Source: Halomonas sp. 7T
Lineage (GTDB): Bacteria; Pseudomonadota; Gammaproteobacteria; Pseudomonadales; Halomonadaceae
Length of the DNA stretch: 64,000 nucleotides
Assembly (NCBI RefSeq): GCF_025643255.1
Contig: NZ_CP087112.1
Location: 1,364,001-1,428,000, forward strand
Direction of reading: 5' to 3'
Shown here: positions 18,621-26,259 of the stretch, one piece after another
Layout of the letters: each line of letters opens with the position of its first letter
How positions within the stretch are numbered: the stretch's first letter is position 1
Notes under the pieces: generated by a model
The model's database searches: none
Seen by the model: the letters and a program-made list of their open reading frames with translations, nothing else
Told to the model about the DNA's origin: nothing
Translations under genes and position numbers: made by a program

Positions 18621-18727
18621 GAGGTCTCTCCTACATACCAATAAGAAAGGCCCGTCAAAGCGGGCCTATACAATGAGTATGTGTCTTATTTTTGGCTCGT
18701 CATCAAGCCGTGGCGCCTTTCACCGAA

Positions 18728-19390
18728 CTACTTGGTATGCGCTTTACAGAGATAGCTGGTACGTCGGAAGGCGTTGGGTAGTTGGTGATAATCTAGGCTA
18801 GGTTCAAGATAATATTGCTTTACACCTGCGCGATTAAAGCCGCACTGCACTCCATCCACAGCTTCCTCGTTGGTCGTCTTCAAAGCACTGGCCCATGCGG
18901 CTACTATCAACCAGAACGGGTTGTCTTCTTCTGACTCTATGGCGCCAATGTGGCGAAAGGCATGGCCATTGAGTAGAAGCATGACGTGATAGTGAAGCCC
19001 TTGGTTCTTATCCCCAATTTCACGGGCGATGATGTAGCGCACTGGGCACTTATGTGGGCTACCTTTACGGTGAAGGTTAGCTTCAATCTTGGCTTCTAAC
19101 GAATCTAGGAAAAGGCGAATCACACGATTGCCACCTGCATTTTCGGGAAGAGAGACTTGCGCTGGCACCTTTAGGTCAAAGCGCACTACCAAGACCTTGC
19201 TATGTGCATCCAATGCCTTATCAAATACCTTATAAGCGCGGTCGAGATAATTTGTGATCAAAGGCCCGTCCTTGGTGAGCACGGGTAGCGTGACATTTTC
19301 TTTTGGAGAGTATTCCTGACTGTAATGCAGGGTGTGATTGCGGTTCTGTTTTAGGCGCTTCGGTTGTTTCTGACGCTTGGACTGTTTCAT
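18728..19390 (-). CDS. YagK/YfjJ (inovirus Gp2-like) replication protein
   Basis: A 220-residue protein resembling the YagK/YfjJ C-terminal family (inovirus Gp2 type). Key segment: IAREIGDKNQGLHYHVMLLLNG, where the H-Y-H arrangement resembles the HUH metal site of rolling-circle initiators, followed downstream by a Tyr-rich stretch (VKQYYLEPSLDYHQL) that could hold the nicking tyrosine. The N-terminus is very basic (KQSKRQKQPKRLKQNR). I chose the ATG at 19390 with GGAG 10 nt upstream; a GTG at 19447 is the alternative. It may replicate an excised form of the element. The HUH assignment is inference from motif spacing. Confidence 0.75.
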   Translation of the reverse strand: MKQSKRQKQPKRLKQNRNHTLHYSQEYSPKENVTLPVLTKDGPLITNYLDRAYKVFDKALDAHSKVLVVRFDLKVPAQVSLPENAGGNRVIRLFLDSLEAKIEANLHRKGSPHKCPVRYIIAREIGDKNQGLHYHVMLLLNGHAFRHIGAIESEEDNPFWLIVAAWASALKTTNEEAVDGVQCGFNRAGVKQYYLEPSLDYHQLPNAFRRTSYLCKAHTK

Positions 19391-20036
19391 GGTGGTGGCT
19401 CCGTTAACTGTAATAAGCGGGTCTCGTTGCCTCGCCGGTATTGCCACGCGTATGGGAGCAGCTAAGGACGACGGTAAGTGCTATCGATAACCAATGTGTG
19501 CGCTTGCTTCACGCTCCACTCGATCAGCTATTTGGGTATTGAGACGGATAACGGTTAGCGTTATGGCTGGGTTGGTGTGTGAGCACCACCCAGTCTCGTT
19601 AGTGTGCTCAATGATGGTGTTATAAATACACCATTGAATAAGTTCTCCCAGTAGCTCTAAAGCAGTAGGTATATATTAACATTTACCTAATTAGCGATAC
19701 CCGGTCATGCTTCGGTACTGCTGACACTTTTATCGATTATGTTAAGCGCTACCTAGCGTTTTTTGTCCCAGCAGTGCTCCCACAAAAAATGAACTCGTGG
19801 CATCAGATAGCCACGCCGTGTAAAGAATTACATCACCCCGTTCTAATCACTCCGGCGTTTGCCGTCGCAGGCCGTATTTCCCCACTTTTTTACGTTGCTG
19901 CCGGATACATACTATGTACACACCGAGCGCAACTTTCTCATTCGATTGAAGAAAATCTCAGCCACATACTACCTCCATGAAGTTATCAGGGATGGCTTGA
20001 TACGCATCCATTCACTGTCTATGGAGGAAAATTATC
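19391..20036. promoter_or_regulatory. Divergent intergenic region of the element
   Basis: A 646-bp stretch between diverging gene sets, with no convincing gene. It holds several inverted repeats: ATAACG-GTTAG-CGTTAT at 19548-19564, an imperfect CTGGGTTGGTG / CACCACCCAG hairpin near 19567-19592, and ATGGTGT / ACACCAT at 19614-19634 with an AT-only 7-nt spacer. This is the natural place for the promoters of both sides and possibly an origin nicked by the YagK-like protein. The 68-residue open frame at 19774 has no ribosome site and is probably spurious. Confidence 0.45.
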
Positions 20037-20369
20037 ATGACGATCCATTGCCCTAACTGTGGTTCTCAACATGTCGTATCCCGCAACCTGGGTAGAAAGG
20101 TCGGCGGTGCCACTGGGGCCGCTGCCGGTGCTGCCTCTGGGGTAGCCGGTGCCCTTAGTGGTGCCAAGGCGGGGGCGTTAGTCGGTGCAATGATAGGCCC
20201 GGCAGGTATGACCATTGGTGGCCTGTCCGGTGCCGTATTTGGCGGGTTCTTAGGTGGCACAACCTTTGGTGTTGCCGGTGCCAAGCTGGGCCATGAGATC
20301 GATCAGAAAATGCTCGATAATTACGCCTGCTGTGCCTGTGACTGCACCTTCCGTCCTCACGCTGAATAA
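20037..20369 (+). CDS. Small zinc-ribbon / glycine-zipper membrane protein
   Basis: A 110-residue protein. The N-terminus has a CPNCGS knuckle at 5-10 and the C-terminus has CCACDC near 97-102; together these could form one zinc ribbon closing the chain. Between them is a ~65-residue Gly/Ala-rich hydrophobic segment full of GxxxG repeats (KVGGATGAAAGAASG; GPAGMTIGGLSGAVFGG), typical of glycine-zipper membrane hairpins. A strong ribosome site (GGAGGAAA) precedes the ATG. It leads the plus-strand gene set with DUF932. Function is unknown; membrane permeabilisation or surface exclusion are guesses. Confidence 0.7.
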   Translation: MTIHCPNCGSQHVVSRNLGRKVGGATGAAAGAASGVAGALSGAKAGALVGAMIGPAGMTIGGLSGAVFGGFLGGTTFGVAGAKLGHEIDQKMLDNYACCACDCTFRPHAE

Positions 20370-20403
20370 TCTAGCTACATTTAACTCTCTCACTGAATAT
20401 CAC

Positions 20404-20438
20404 AACGGCTTAGCCCGCAGCCTTTTGGCGCGGGCCGT
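20404..20438 (+). terminator. Hairpin after the zinc-ribbon gene
   Basis: GCCCGC at 20413-20418 pairs with GCGGGC in the segment 20429-20435, flanked by AACGG and CCGTT arms. There is no T-run after it, so it may attenuate or separate transcripts rather than act as a classic terminator. It lies about 50 bp before the DUF932 start. Confidence 0.4.
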
Positions 20439-20485
20439 TATGCCGTGCTCACTGATTAAGTTAAACATCCTAAAGGAGATCTCTT

Positions 20486-21454
20486 ATGGCACATCTCGTT
20501 GAACACATGGCTTACGTTGGTGCTACCCCTTGGCATGGTCTGGGGCAGCAGCTGTCGCGTCATCAACCGCTGGAGGTCTGGCAGCAACAGGCCGGTATGA
20601 ACTGGCATATCGAAGAAGCGCCGGTGCGCTTTATTGCTGAAGGGGCTAGCCACCTTGGCAGCATTCACTCGTTTCCTGAACAGAAGGTGCTCTACCGCTC
20701 GGATACCAAAGCGCCGCTGTCGGTGGTATCGCAGCGCTACAAGGTGGTGCAGCCCGAAGAGATTCTGGAGTTTTACCGTGACCTAACGGAATACGCCGGA
20801 TATGAGCTGGAAACCGCTGGAGTGCTTAAAGGGGGGCGTAAATTTTGGGCGTTGGCCCGTAGCGGCTTAAGCACGTCGCTCAAAGGACAGGATGAGGTCA
20901 ACGACTATTTGCTGTTGGCCACTTCCTGCGATGGCACTCTCGCCACCATGGCAACGCCCACCACGGTGCGGGTGGTGTGCAATAACACACTGCAAATTGC
21001 TGTCGATGGCACGTCGCAAGCGGTGAAGGTGCCGCACCGTTCAGAGTTTGATCCGCGTGCTGTGAAGCGTCAGCTGGGTATATCGGTGTCTCAGTGGAAT
21101 GACTTCATGTACCGGATGAAAACCTTGGCGGAGCGTAAGATCAATCGCCAGGAAGCACAGCAGTATTTTCAGTCGGTGATTTGTGGGGCAGAGAAACCAT
21201 TAGAAGATCCCTCTAAGCTGCCCAACTACCGGGCGCTGAATAAGGTGCAGAAGCTCTACCACGGTGAAGGCCGGGGCTCTCATTTGGTGACGGCCAAAGA
21301 CACGGCCTGGGGCTTACTCAATGCCGTGACCGAATACGTCGATCACGACAAGCGGGCGCGTAGTAACGATACCCGGATGGATTCAGCCTGGTTTGGTCAA
21401 GGGGCACAGCTCAAACAAGAGGCCTTGGATGCCGCCCTACAACTGGTGTCGTAA
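20486..21454 (+). CDS. DUF932 phage/plasmid-like protein
   Basis: A 322-residue DUF932 family protein (the phage/plasmid-like TIGR03299 type). Recognisable features are the N-terminal AYVGATPWHGLGQQL (about 9-23), VLYRSDTKAPLSVVSQRYKVVQPEEILEFY and the central LATSCDGTLATMATPTTVRVVCNNTL. These proteins are frequent on plasmids, phages and integrative elements close to recombination genes, but their biochemical role is not established. The ribosome site is strong (AAAGGAGA). The gene is followed by a terminator hairpin at 21518. Full length for the family. Confidence 0.9.
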   Translation: MAHLVEHMAYVGATPWHGLGQQLSRHQPLEVWQQQAGMNWHIEEAPVRFIAEGASHLGSIHSFPEQKVLYRSDTKAPLSVVSQRYKVVQPEEILEFYRDLTEYAGYELETAGVLKGGRKFWALARSGLSTSLKGQDEVNDYLLLATSCDGTLATMATPTTVRVVCNNTLQIAVDGTSQAVKVPHRSEFDPRAVKRQLGISVSQWNDFMYRMKTLAERKINRQEAQQYFQSVICGAEKPLEDPSKLPNYRALNKVQKLYHGEGRGSHLVTAKDTAWGLLNAVTEYVDHDKRARSNDTRMDSAWFGQGAQLKQEALDAALQLVS

Positions 21455-21517
21455 CCATCCATACACCCATCCCCAAAAGCGATTCACCTAATGATCACCA
21501 CCACCTCCACGGCATAG

Positions 21518-21548
21518 ACGCCCAGCCCCTGAAAAGGCTGGGCGTTTT
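21518..21548 (+). terminator. Rho-independent terminator after DUF932
   Basis: ACGCCCAGCC (21518-21527), loop CCTGAAAA, GGCTGGGCGT (21536-21545) followed by TTT. Perfect 10-bp stem. Confidence 0.8.
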
Positions 21549-21578
21549 GCTGTGGGGCTTATGCCGCGAGGTAACACG

Positions 21579-21755
21579 ATGACGTTTATTTCCCATGCGA
21601 TTGAAGTCGCGTTAATGCGCCTCACCGAGGAGCTAATCGCCAATCACGCCCACTGCGCTGACACCGTGGTCTGCGCGCAAGGCAGGTTTTATCGGGCAGA
21701 GATACGCCTAGAGCCTATTAAAGCCCATGAGCTATCCCAGCATTTGGCGGAATAG
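21579..21755 (+). CDS. Small hypothetical protein of the element
   Basis: A 58-residue protein starting MTFISHAIEVALMRL, not recognised. I chose the ATG at 21579, which has GAGG about 7 nt upstream; an upstream ATG in the same frame lies in the terminator tail. It contains two Cys-Ala pairs in HCADTVVCAQG and ends in a helix. It lies directly downstream of a terminator and 73 bp before the ERF gene, so it may open the recombination transcript. Real coding status is moderately likely given the ribosome site and position. Confidence 0.5.
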   Translation: MTFISHAIEVALMRLTEELIANHAHCADTVVCAQGRFYRAEIRLEPIKAHELSQHLAE

Positions 21756-21828
21756 CCCCTGAACCACTCCACCACGATGCCCGAATAGACAGCATCGCTA
21801 ACGTTCTTTATCGCAATGGAGGTGTCCC

Positions 21829-22608
21829 ATGGCACAGCGTACTCATGTAGTAAATTCTTCTAGCCGCAAAACTCCATCGTCTAGCATTCAAGCAGACGCC
21901 CATTTAACGAATACTTCAGCCTCGGTCGAGGCTCACCCCACCGCCGATAGCACCGCTATCATTCAGGTCATCGAGCGAGCAGCCCTTAATCCTGACGTCG
22001 ATATCGACAAGATGGAGCGCTTGCTGCAAATGCAGGAACGCGTGATGGATCGGCAAGCCATGATGGCCTACAGCACCGCCATGGCCGCGATGCAGACCGA
22101 GCTGCCCAGCATTGAAGAGCGGGGTAAAACCAACAACGGCTTTTACGCCACGCTGGAAGATATCGTCGATACCGTGCGCCCCATTATGCAGAAGCACGGC
22201 TTTGCAGTGAGCTTTCGTATTCAGACCCAGGAACGCGGTATTAAGGTAACGGGTGTACTGATGCACAAGGATGGCCACCGCGAAGAGACCAGCATGCTGC
22301 TGCCTGCGGATATGAGCGGTAACAAAAACGCGGTACAGGCGTTTGGGTCTTCAACCAGCTACGGCAAGCGCTATGTACTTTCCGCACTGCTGAACATTAC
22401 GACGCGAGGCCAAGATGATAACGGAAGCGCTGCCGGTGGTGTCAGGCTGGTAACGCCGTTTCAGGCGGGTCATATCCAGCGACTGATCAGCCAATGCCCC
22501 GCTACGACCCAGGAATGGTTCAGTGGCAAATACGGATCAGCGGTGCAGGTGCCCCAGGCGGATTTCGATAAGCTGCGGGCATCCCTCACCAAGCGAGCGG
22601 TTAAGTAA
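21829..22608 (+). CDS. erf: ERF-family single-strand annealing protein
   Basis: A 259-residue ERF superfamily recombinase. After a disordered N-terminus (~45 residues) comes the family core: AMMAYSTAMAAMQTELPSI, TNNGFYATLEDIVDTVRPIMQKHGFAVSF, and the diagnostic VQAFGSSTSYGKRYVLSALLNI followed by DDNG. ERF proteins anneal complementary strands during phage-type recombination. The ribosome site GGAGG lies 6 nt before the ATG. The next gene, a YqaJ exonuclease, follows after 33 bp; such pairs act together like lambda Beta and Exo. Confidence 0.9.
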   Translation: MAQRTHVVNSSSRKTPSSSIQADAHLTNTSASVEAHPTADSTAIIQVIERAALNPDVDIDKMERLLQMQERVMDRQAMMAYSTAMAAMQTELPSIEERGKTNNGFYATLEDIVDTVRPIMQKHGFAVSFRIQTQERGIKVTGVLMHKDGHREETSMLLPADMSGNKNAVQAFGSSTSYGKRYVLSALLNITTRGQDDNGSAAGGVRLVTPFQAGHIQRLISQCPATTQEWFSGKYGSAVQVPQADFDKLRASLTKRAVK

Positions 22609-22641
22609 ACGGCATCAACCACCTGAGTAAAGGAGGTATCC

Positions 22642-23253
22642 ATGCAGATACTCAACATGGTGCAAGGCTCCCCTGAATGGCTGGCGGCGCGCTTAGGGCG
22701 CGTCACCATGTCGGAGCTTAAAACGCTGCTCGTTAACGGCAAAGGCCCTGGTGGATTTGGCGCTGGGGCCTTTTCGTATATGCACCAACTAATCGGCGAG
22801 CGGATTACCGGCGAACTGGCTGAACCGTTTCAAGGCAACGTGCATACCCGCCGTGGCCATGAGCTAGAAGGCTTGGCCCGCGAGCTGTACCGCGATGCCA
22901 CTGGCGAACCGGAGCCACAGGAAGTAGGCATTATCCTCAATCATGAGGTGGGCTACTCACCCGACAGTTTGGTGGGTGATAGTGGCTTACTGGAAATTAA
23001 AACCAAGCTCCCCAAGTTCCAAATCGAGGTGCTGCTGAGCGGGGAGATTCCCACCGAACATGTTGCCCAGTGCCAAGGCGGGCTGTGGGCCAGTGAACGG
23101 GAGTGGATAGACTTTGTGAGCTACTGGCCTGGCATGCCGCTGTTTATTAAGCGCGCTTACCGTGACGACATAATGATTCGCACCATTGCCGAACGGGTTG
23201 AAGCATTTCATGAAGAGATGGAGCGGCGCATCAGCCAAGTGATGGCTGCGTGA
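22642..23253 (+). CDS. YqaJ/lambda-type exonuclease
   Basis: A 203-residue alkaline exonuclease of the YqaJ viral recombinase family. Seen: QGSPEWLAARLGRVTMSE at 9-26, RRGHELEGLARELY with the helix Glu, then the catalytic strand SPDSLVGDSGLLEIKTK (D...ExK) and QCQGGLWASE. It would resect double-stranded ends to give single strands for the ERF protein. A very strong ribosome site (AAGGAGG) precedes it. It is followed by a terminator, so ERF and exonuclease form a compact unit. Confidence 0.9.
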   Translation: MQILNMVQGSPEWLAARLGRVTMSELKTLLVNGKGPGGFGAGAFSYMHQLIGERITGELAEPFQGNVHTRRGHELEGLARELYRDATGEPEPQEVGIILNHEVGYSPDSLVGDSGLLEIKTKLPKFQIEVLLSGEIPTEHVAQCQGGLWASEREWIDFVSYWPGMPLFIKRAYRDDIMIRTIAERVEAFHEEMERRISQVMAA

Positions 23254-23298
23254 CGGAACCCATACCTCAAAATTCAACACGCTATCTAACGACATAGA

Positions 23299-23327
23299 TG
23301 CCGGGGCCACCACCCTGGCATTTTTTT
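23299..23327 (+). terminator. Rho-independent terminator after the exonuclease gene
   Basis: TGCCGGGG (23299-23306), loop CCACCA, CCCTGGCA (23313-23320), then seven T. One mismatch in the stem. Confidence 0.8.
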
Positions 23328-23344
23328 ATTTTTTGGAGACAGCC

Positions 23345-23842
23345 ATGACTCATTCCAAACTGAAAGCCGGTGAAGTGGCGGGCACCTACTTAGCCACTTC
23401 ACCAGTTACCGAAACCGATATCATTACCATGGCCAAGCGCTTCGCACGCCGCAAGCTCGCCAAAGGTCGCAAGATATCCCAACCTTCACAAGCGTTTGAG
23501 CACCTGCAGCTGTTGCTTCAAGACTACGAGCATGAGGTCTTCAGTGTGCTATTCCTCGACAGCCAACACCGTGTTATCCGCTTTGAAGAACTGTTTCGCG
23601 GCACCATTGATTCAGCCAGCGTCTATCCACGGGAAGTGCTAAAGGCGGCTCTGGCCTTCAATGCCGCCGCCGTGATCCTTGTCCATAACCACCCCAGCGG
23701 TGACCCCGAGCCCAGTGAGGCAGACCGACGTATTACCGAGCGACTAAAGGAAGCCTTGGGGCTGATGGACATCCGAGTGATTGATCACGTGGTGGTGGGA
23801 AGTGATGGTTGTAGATCGTTTGCTGAGATGGGGTATTTGTAA
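23345..23842 (+). CDS. radC: RadC-family JAB/MPN metalloprotein
   Basis: A 165-residue RadC-like protein. The JAMM zinc site is visible as HNHPSGDPEPSEAD with preceding strand AAVILV, and the downstream GLMDIRVIDHVVVG completes the domain. It lacks the N-terminal HhH part of chromosomal RadC, as is common on mobile elements. I chose the ATG at 23345 because GGAGA lies 7 nt before it; an in-frame TTG is 12 nt upstream. A role in repair is not well supported for the family; mobile copies may protect the element. Confidence 0.9.
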   Translation: MTHSKLKAGEVAGTYLATSPVTETDIITMAKRFARRKLAKGRKISQPSQAFEHLQLLLQDYEHEVFSVLFLDSQHRVIRFEELFRGTIDSASVYPREVLKAALAFNAAAVILVHNHPSGDPEPSEADRRITERLKEALGLMDIRVIDHVVVGSDGCRSFAEMGYL

Positions 23843-23861
23843 ACGCCTGCTTGGATGAAAT

Positions 23862-23885
23862 GGAGCTGCCTCACTGGGCAGCTCC
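23862..23885 (+). terminator. Hairpin after radC
   Basis: GGAGCTGCC (23862-23870), loop TCACTG, GGCAGCTCC (23877-23885). The perfect 9-bp stem is followed by an octamer of T only after 15 nt, so termination may be weak. Confidence 0.55.
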
Positions 23886-23974
23886 TGAAATGATGCAATC
23901 TTTTTTTTGGTTAAGACGGCAAACGGTTAAGCAGCAGACGTTCGGCATCAAGCACTTTTGTCGGCAACTTCCCT

Positions 23975-24036
23975 TTTCTCAACATCAAATGATGTGCTAT
24001 TATGAGAAGCGCTACCCCTAATAGGACCACTTCTCA
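23975..24036 (+). promoter_or_regulatory. Promoter/operator of the ImmA-partner operon
   Basis: A -10-like TATTAT lies at 23998-24003, with a weak -35 (TTTCTC, 23975-23980). The spacer holds a palindrome, ACATC-AAAT-GATGT (23982-23995). A second inverted repeat, TGAGAAG (24003-24009) with CTTCTCA (24030-24036), begins inside the -10 and ends exactly at the start codon. Both are good candidates for self-regulation by the HTH protein of the operon. Confidence 0.55.
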
Positions 24037-24705
24037 ATGCAAAAAAACTTGGCACCTGACTTGGTTTACGCCACCGAATCCCCTAGGTATCTTGATGAGC
24101 TCAATCTTGAACTCGCTGACTTTGAGGATCTCGGAACAGAACTCCTCGACGTCCACTCAACAGTCACCCCCTTTCACCCCTCTGGAACACGAGGAACTCG
24201 TTTTTGGCAGGATGCGATAAACCTACTTAGAGATAAGTTATTGCAACGAGGATGGATGCCAGAGGACGTCACCAACCAGCCCCGCGTTACTAAACTAACG
24301 ACCGAAGGGCAAAAGATCTCAATCACGTTCGCAAACGGTGATAGCAATACTGGAACGCTGACTCAACCCAAAACCGGAAACAAAAAGGGAAAAACGACAA
24401 GATCTGCTATTAAAAATAATTCCAGCCAAATGTCTCTGAGCTTGGTAGGCGGGCAATCACATAACCCTGATTTAGAATCATACAAAGGTCTGTGGTTCGT
24501 CCTAGCTTTCCTAGATGAAGACGAAAACGAAATTCGGCTAGAGATATCAAAACCTATCGAAATGTACATGAACAAGCCCACCAAGTGGGCTAAAAGGATT
24601 ATCCTTCCGCCTGTACCGCTGAGAAACGAGCCCTTGGACGATCAGGAAGACGAATCCGGCACTCCGCCCATTGATATACCCATCAGTCCTAAGAGTGGAA
24701 TATGA
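24037..24705 (+). CDS. Unknown partner of the HTH-ImmA protein
   Basis: A 222-residue protein that I do not recognise. The N-terminal half is mixed and charged (HPSGTRGTRFWQDAINLLRDKLLQRGW looks like a small helical element). A Lys/Thr-rich linker follows (KTGNKKGKTTRSAIKNN). Then comes a strand-rich part (YKGLWFVLAFLDEDENEIRLEISKPIEMYMN), and the tail is acidic and Pro-rich. The ribosome site is weak (AGGA 10 nt before the ATG) and the start lies directly after an inverted repeat. The stop overlaps the next start as ATGA, so translation is coupled. It may be the toxin, substrate or sensor of a two-gene regulatory or abortive-infection pair. Confidence 0.7.
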   Translation: MQKNLAPDLVYATESPRYLDELNLELADFEDLGTELLDVHSTVTPFHPSGTRGTRFWQDAINLLRDKLLQRGWMPEDVTNQPRVTKLTTEGQKISITFANGDSNTGTLTQPKTGNKKGKTTRSAIKNNSSQMSLSLVGGQSHNPDLESYKGLWFVLAFLDEDENEIRLEISKPIEMYMNKPTKWAKRIILPPVPLRNEPLDDQEDESGTPPIDIPISPKSGI

Positions 24706-25793
24706 AAACTGATCGCGAACTCACGCCCTCGCGCGTCACTGTCGCGCGCGAGCGTCGCGGTTACACCAAAACTGCTTTAGCTCGCTTAACTGGCCTGAGC
24801 TCCAAAACTATTACCAATATTGAACTAGGCAACGGTTGTTCAGACGAAACTTTAAAAGCCCTTGCCCATGCTCTACAGTTTCCAGTTGGCTTCTTTTATA
24901 GAGAAGATTTGGTTGAGCCGCTCAATCCCAGCTTCCGCTCATTTTCCAGGGTTACAGCTGCACAAAAGAAGGCAGCTCAATCATCTGGAGCAATAGCCTT
25001 CGAGCTAGGAGATTGGCTTGCTGAAAATTTCAATCTGCCAGAGCCGAATATTCCCGACTATTCCGATATGGAGCCGGAGGCCGCTGCACAAGCTCTTCGA
25101 CTAGAATGGCGACTAGGGTTTTCTCCTATCAAGAACATGATTCACCTACTTGAATCTAAAGGCGTTAAAGTTTTTTCGTTAGCTGAAGAAAATGCCGAAG
25201 TCAATGCCTTTTGCTGTTGGCACAAATCTACAGACCCCTATGTTTTTCTGAATTCGTTCAAATCTTCAGAGTCGAGTCGTTTTGATGCTGCGCACGAACT
25301 AGCACACCTTGTCTTGCACAGGTATTCCGAAAACAAGGGAAAAGAAGCGGAAGCACAAGCGGATGCATTCGCTGGTGAATTCCTTATGCCAAGACAAGGG
25401 GTTCTTTCTCGTAAAAGAGCCTACATTCAGTTGCGCGACATTCTCAAGGAGAAGAAATACTGGAACGTATCCGCTTTCGCCATGACCTACACCATGTCTC
25501 GCAACCATATGCTTACCGAATGGCGTTACAGAGCACTTTGTATCGAAATGTCGAAGCTCGGCTATCGTAAAACCGAGCCGGATAGCGAGCCCCATGAGAG
25601 ATCGCAGATATTGCAAAAGGTTATTGACTTCTATCGCCCCAGAGGAGGTCTCGTACCTATTCTGGAGAAAGAGCTAAATATTCATCGCGAAGAGATTAAC
25701 AAGCTCATTTTCAACATTGCTCCCACGATGAGCATTACTGATTCACCCAAGAAATCAGCTGCTCCCAAGCCTAAGCTGGCCCTCGTCAACTGA
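24702..25793 (+). CDS. XRE HTH + ImmA/IrrE-type metallopeptidase
   Basis: A 363-residue fusion. Residues about 8-65 are an XRE helix-turn-helix (VARERRGYTKTALARLTGLSSKTITNIELG). The ImmA/IrrE domain carries the zinc site in FDAAHELAHLVLHRY (HExxH) with the third ligand in EAQADAFAGEFLMP. Such proteins cleave a repressor or partner in response to stress, as ImmA does for ImmR. The C-terminal ~90 residues are an extension of unknown role. It overlaps the preceding gene by 4 bp. The likely substrate or partner is that gene's product, but this is inference. Confidence 0.88.
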   Translation: MKTDRELTPSRVTVARERRGYTKTALARLTGLSSKTITNIELGNGCSDETLKALAHALQFPVGFFYREDLVEPLNPSFRSFSRVTAAQKKAAQSSGAIAFELGDWLAENFNLPEPNIPDYSDMEPEAAAQALRLEWRLGFSPIKNMIHLLESKGVKVFSLAEENAEVNAFCCWHKSTDPYVFLNSFKSSESSRFDAAHELAHLVLHRYSENKGKEAEAQADAFAGEFLMPRQGVLSRKRAYIQLRDILKEKKYWNVSAFAMTYTMSRNHMLTEWRYRALCIEMSKLGYRKTEPDSEPHERSQILQKVIDFYRPRGGLVPILEKELNIHREEINKLIFNIAPTMSITDSPKKSAAPKPKLALVN

Positions 25794-25805
25794 CGATCAA
25801 ATTTC

Positions 25806-25832
25806 AAGAGCCCGGCTCCACACCAGGCTCTT
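25806..25832 (+). terminator. Weak hairpin after the ImmA gene
   Basis: AAGAGCC (25806-25812) and GGCTCTT (25826-25832), partly extended by GG/CC. No T-run follows. Confidence 0.4.
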
Positions 25833-25882
25833 AGTGCCCCAGCAGAGGCTGAGAATATCTGCATACCTTGATACACCTTACC

Positions 25883-25903
25883 CCGCCGCTTGGCGGTTTT
25901 TTT
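25883..25903 (+). terminator. Rho-independent terminator before the integrase remnant
   Basis: CCGCC (25883-25887), loop GCTT, GGCGG (25892-25896), then seven T. Compact and convincing. Confidence 0.75.
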
Positions 25904-25954
25904 GTGCCCGTAGGCCCTGTTTGGGCCTCGCTGTCCACCAAGGGAGACGCCATC

Positions 25955-26259
25955 ATGGACCTGCTATTAACGCCAGGTTAGATAGAAGCCCTGACTGGCC
26001 GCAAGCAAACCAAGGAGCAATGTGCCTCACTTGATGCCATGGGGTGTGCTGGAAGATCAACGCAAGCGGCGCGCTGATCGTTGGTCGTCGGCGCGTTGAG
26101 CAAGTGTTGCGCGGCGAGAATCCCAGTCAGGGGCCTGAAACCAAGCGACCCAACTTTGAGGCCTTACACGAATTATGCAGGAGAACCCAGGCATTCCCCG
26201 AGGGTATTGGAAAGGCGGTGCATGGCGCTATAAATGCAACGCCCGTCAGAAGGCACTAG
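25955..26259 (+). pseudogene. Broken DUF4224 gene next to the integrase
   Basis: The ATG at 25955 has a GGGAG ribosome site and opens a DUF4224-type reading: MDLLLTPG, then a TAG stop, then IEALTGRKQTKEQCASLDAMG. After this the reading moves by a frameshift to WKINASGALIVGRRRVEQVLRGE in another frame. DUF4224 proteins are small proteins found just before tyrosine integrases of such elements. Two lesions (a nonsense codon and a frameshift near 26040) mean that no intact product is made. The 3' limit is uncertain; the frame stays open to 26259 and overlaps the integrase start. Confidence 0.75.

Noticed and set aside
19744..19763. Terminator CGCTACCTAGCG followed by T-run
   Set aside because: The stem is only 4 bp with a realistic loop and no gene ends there.
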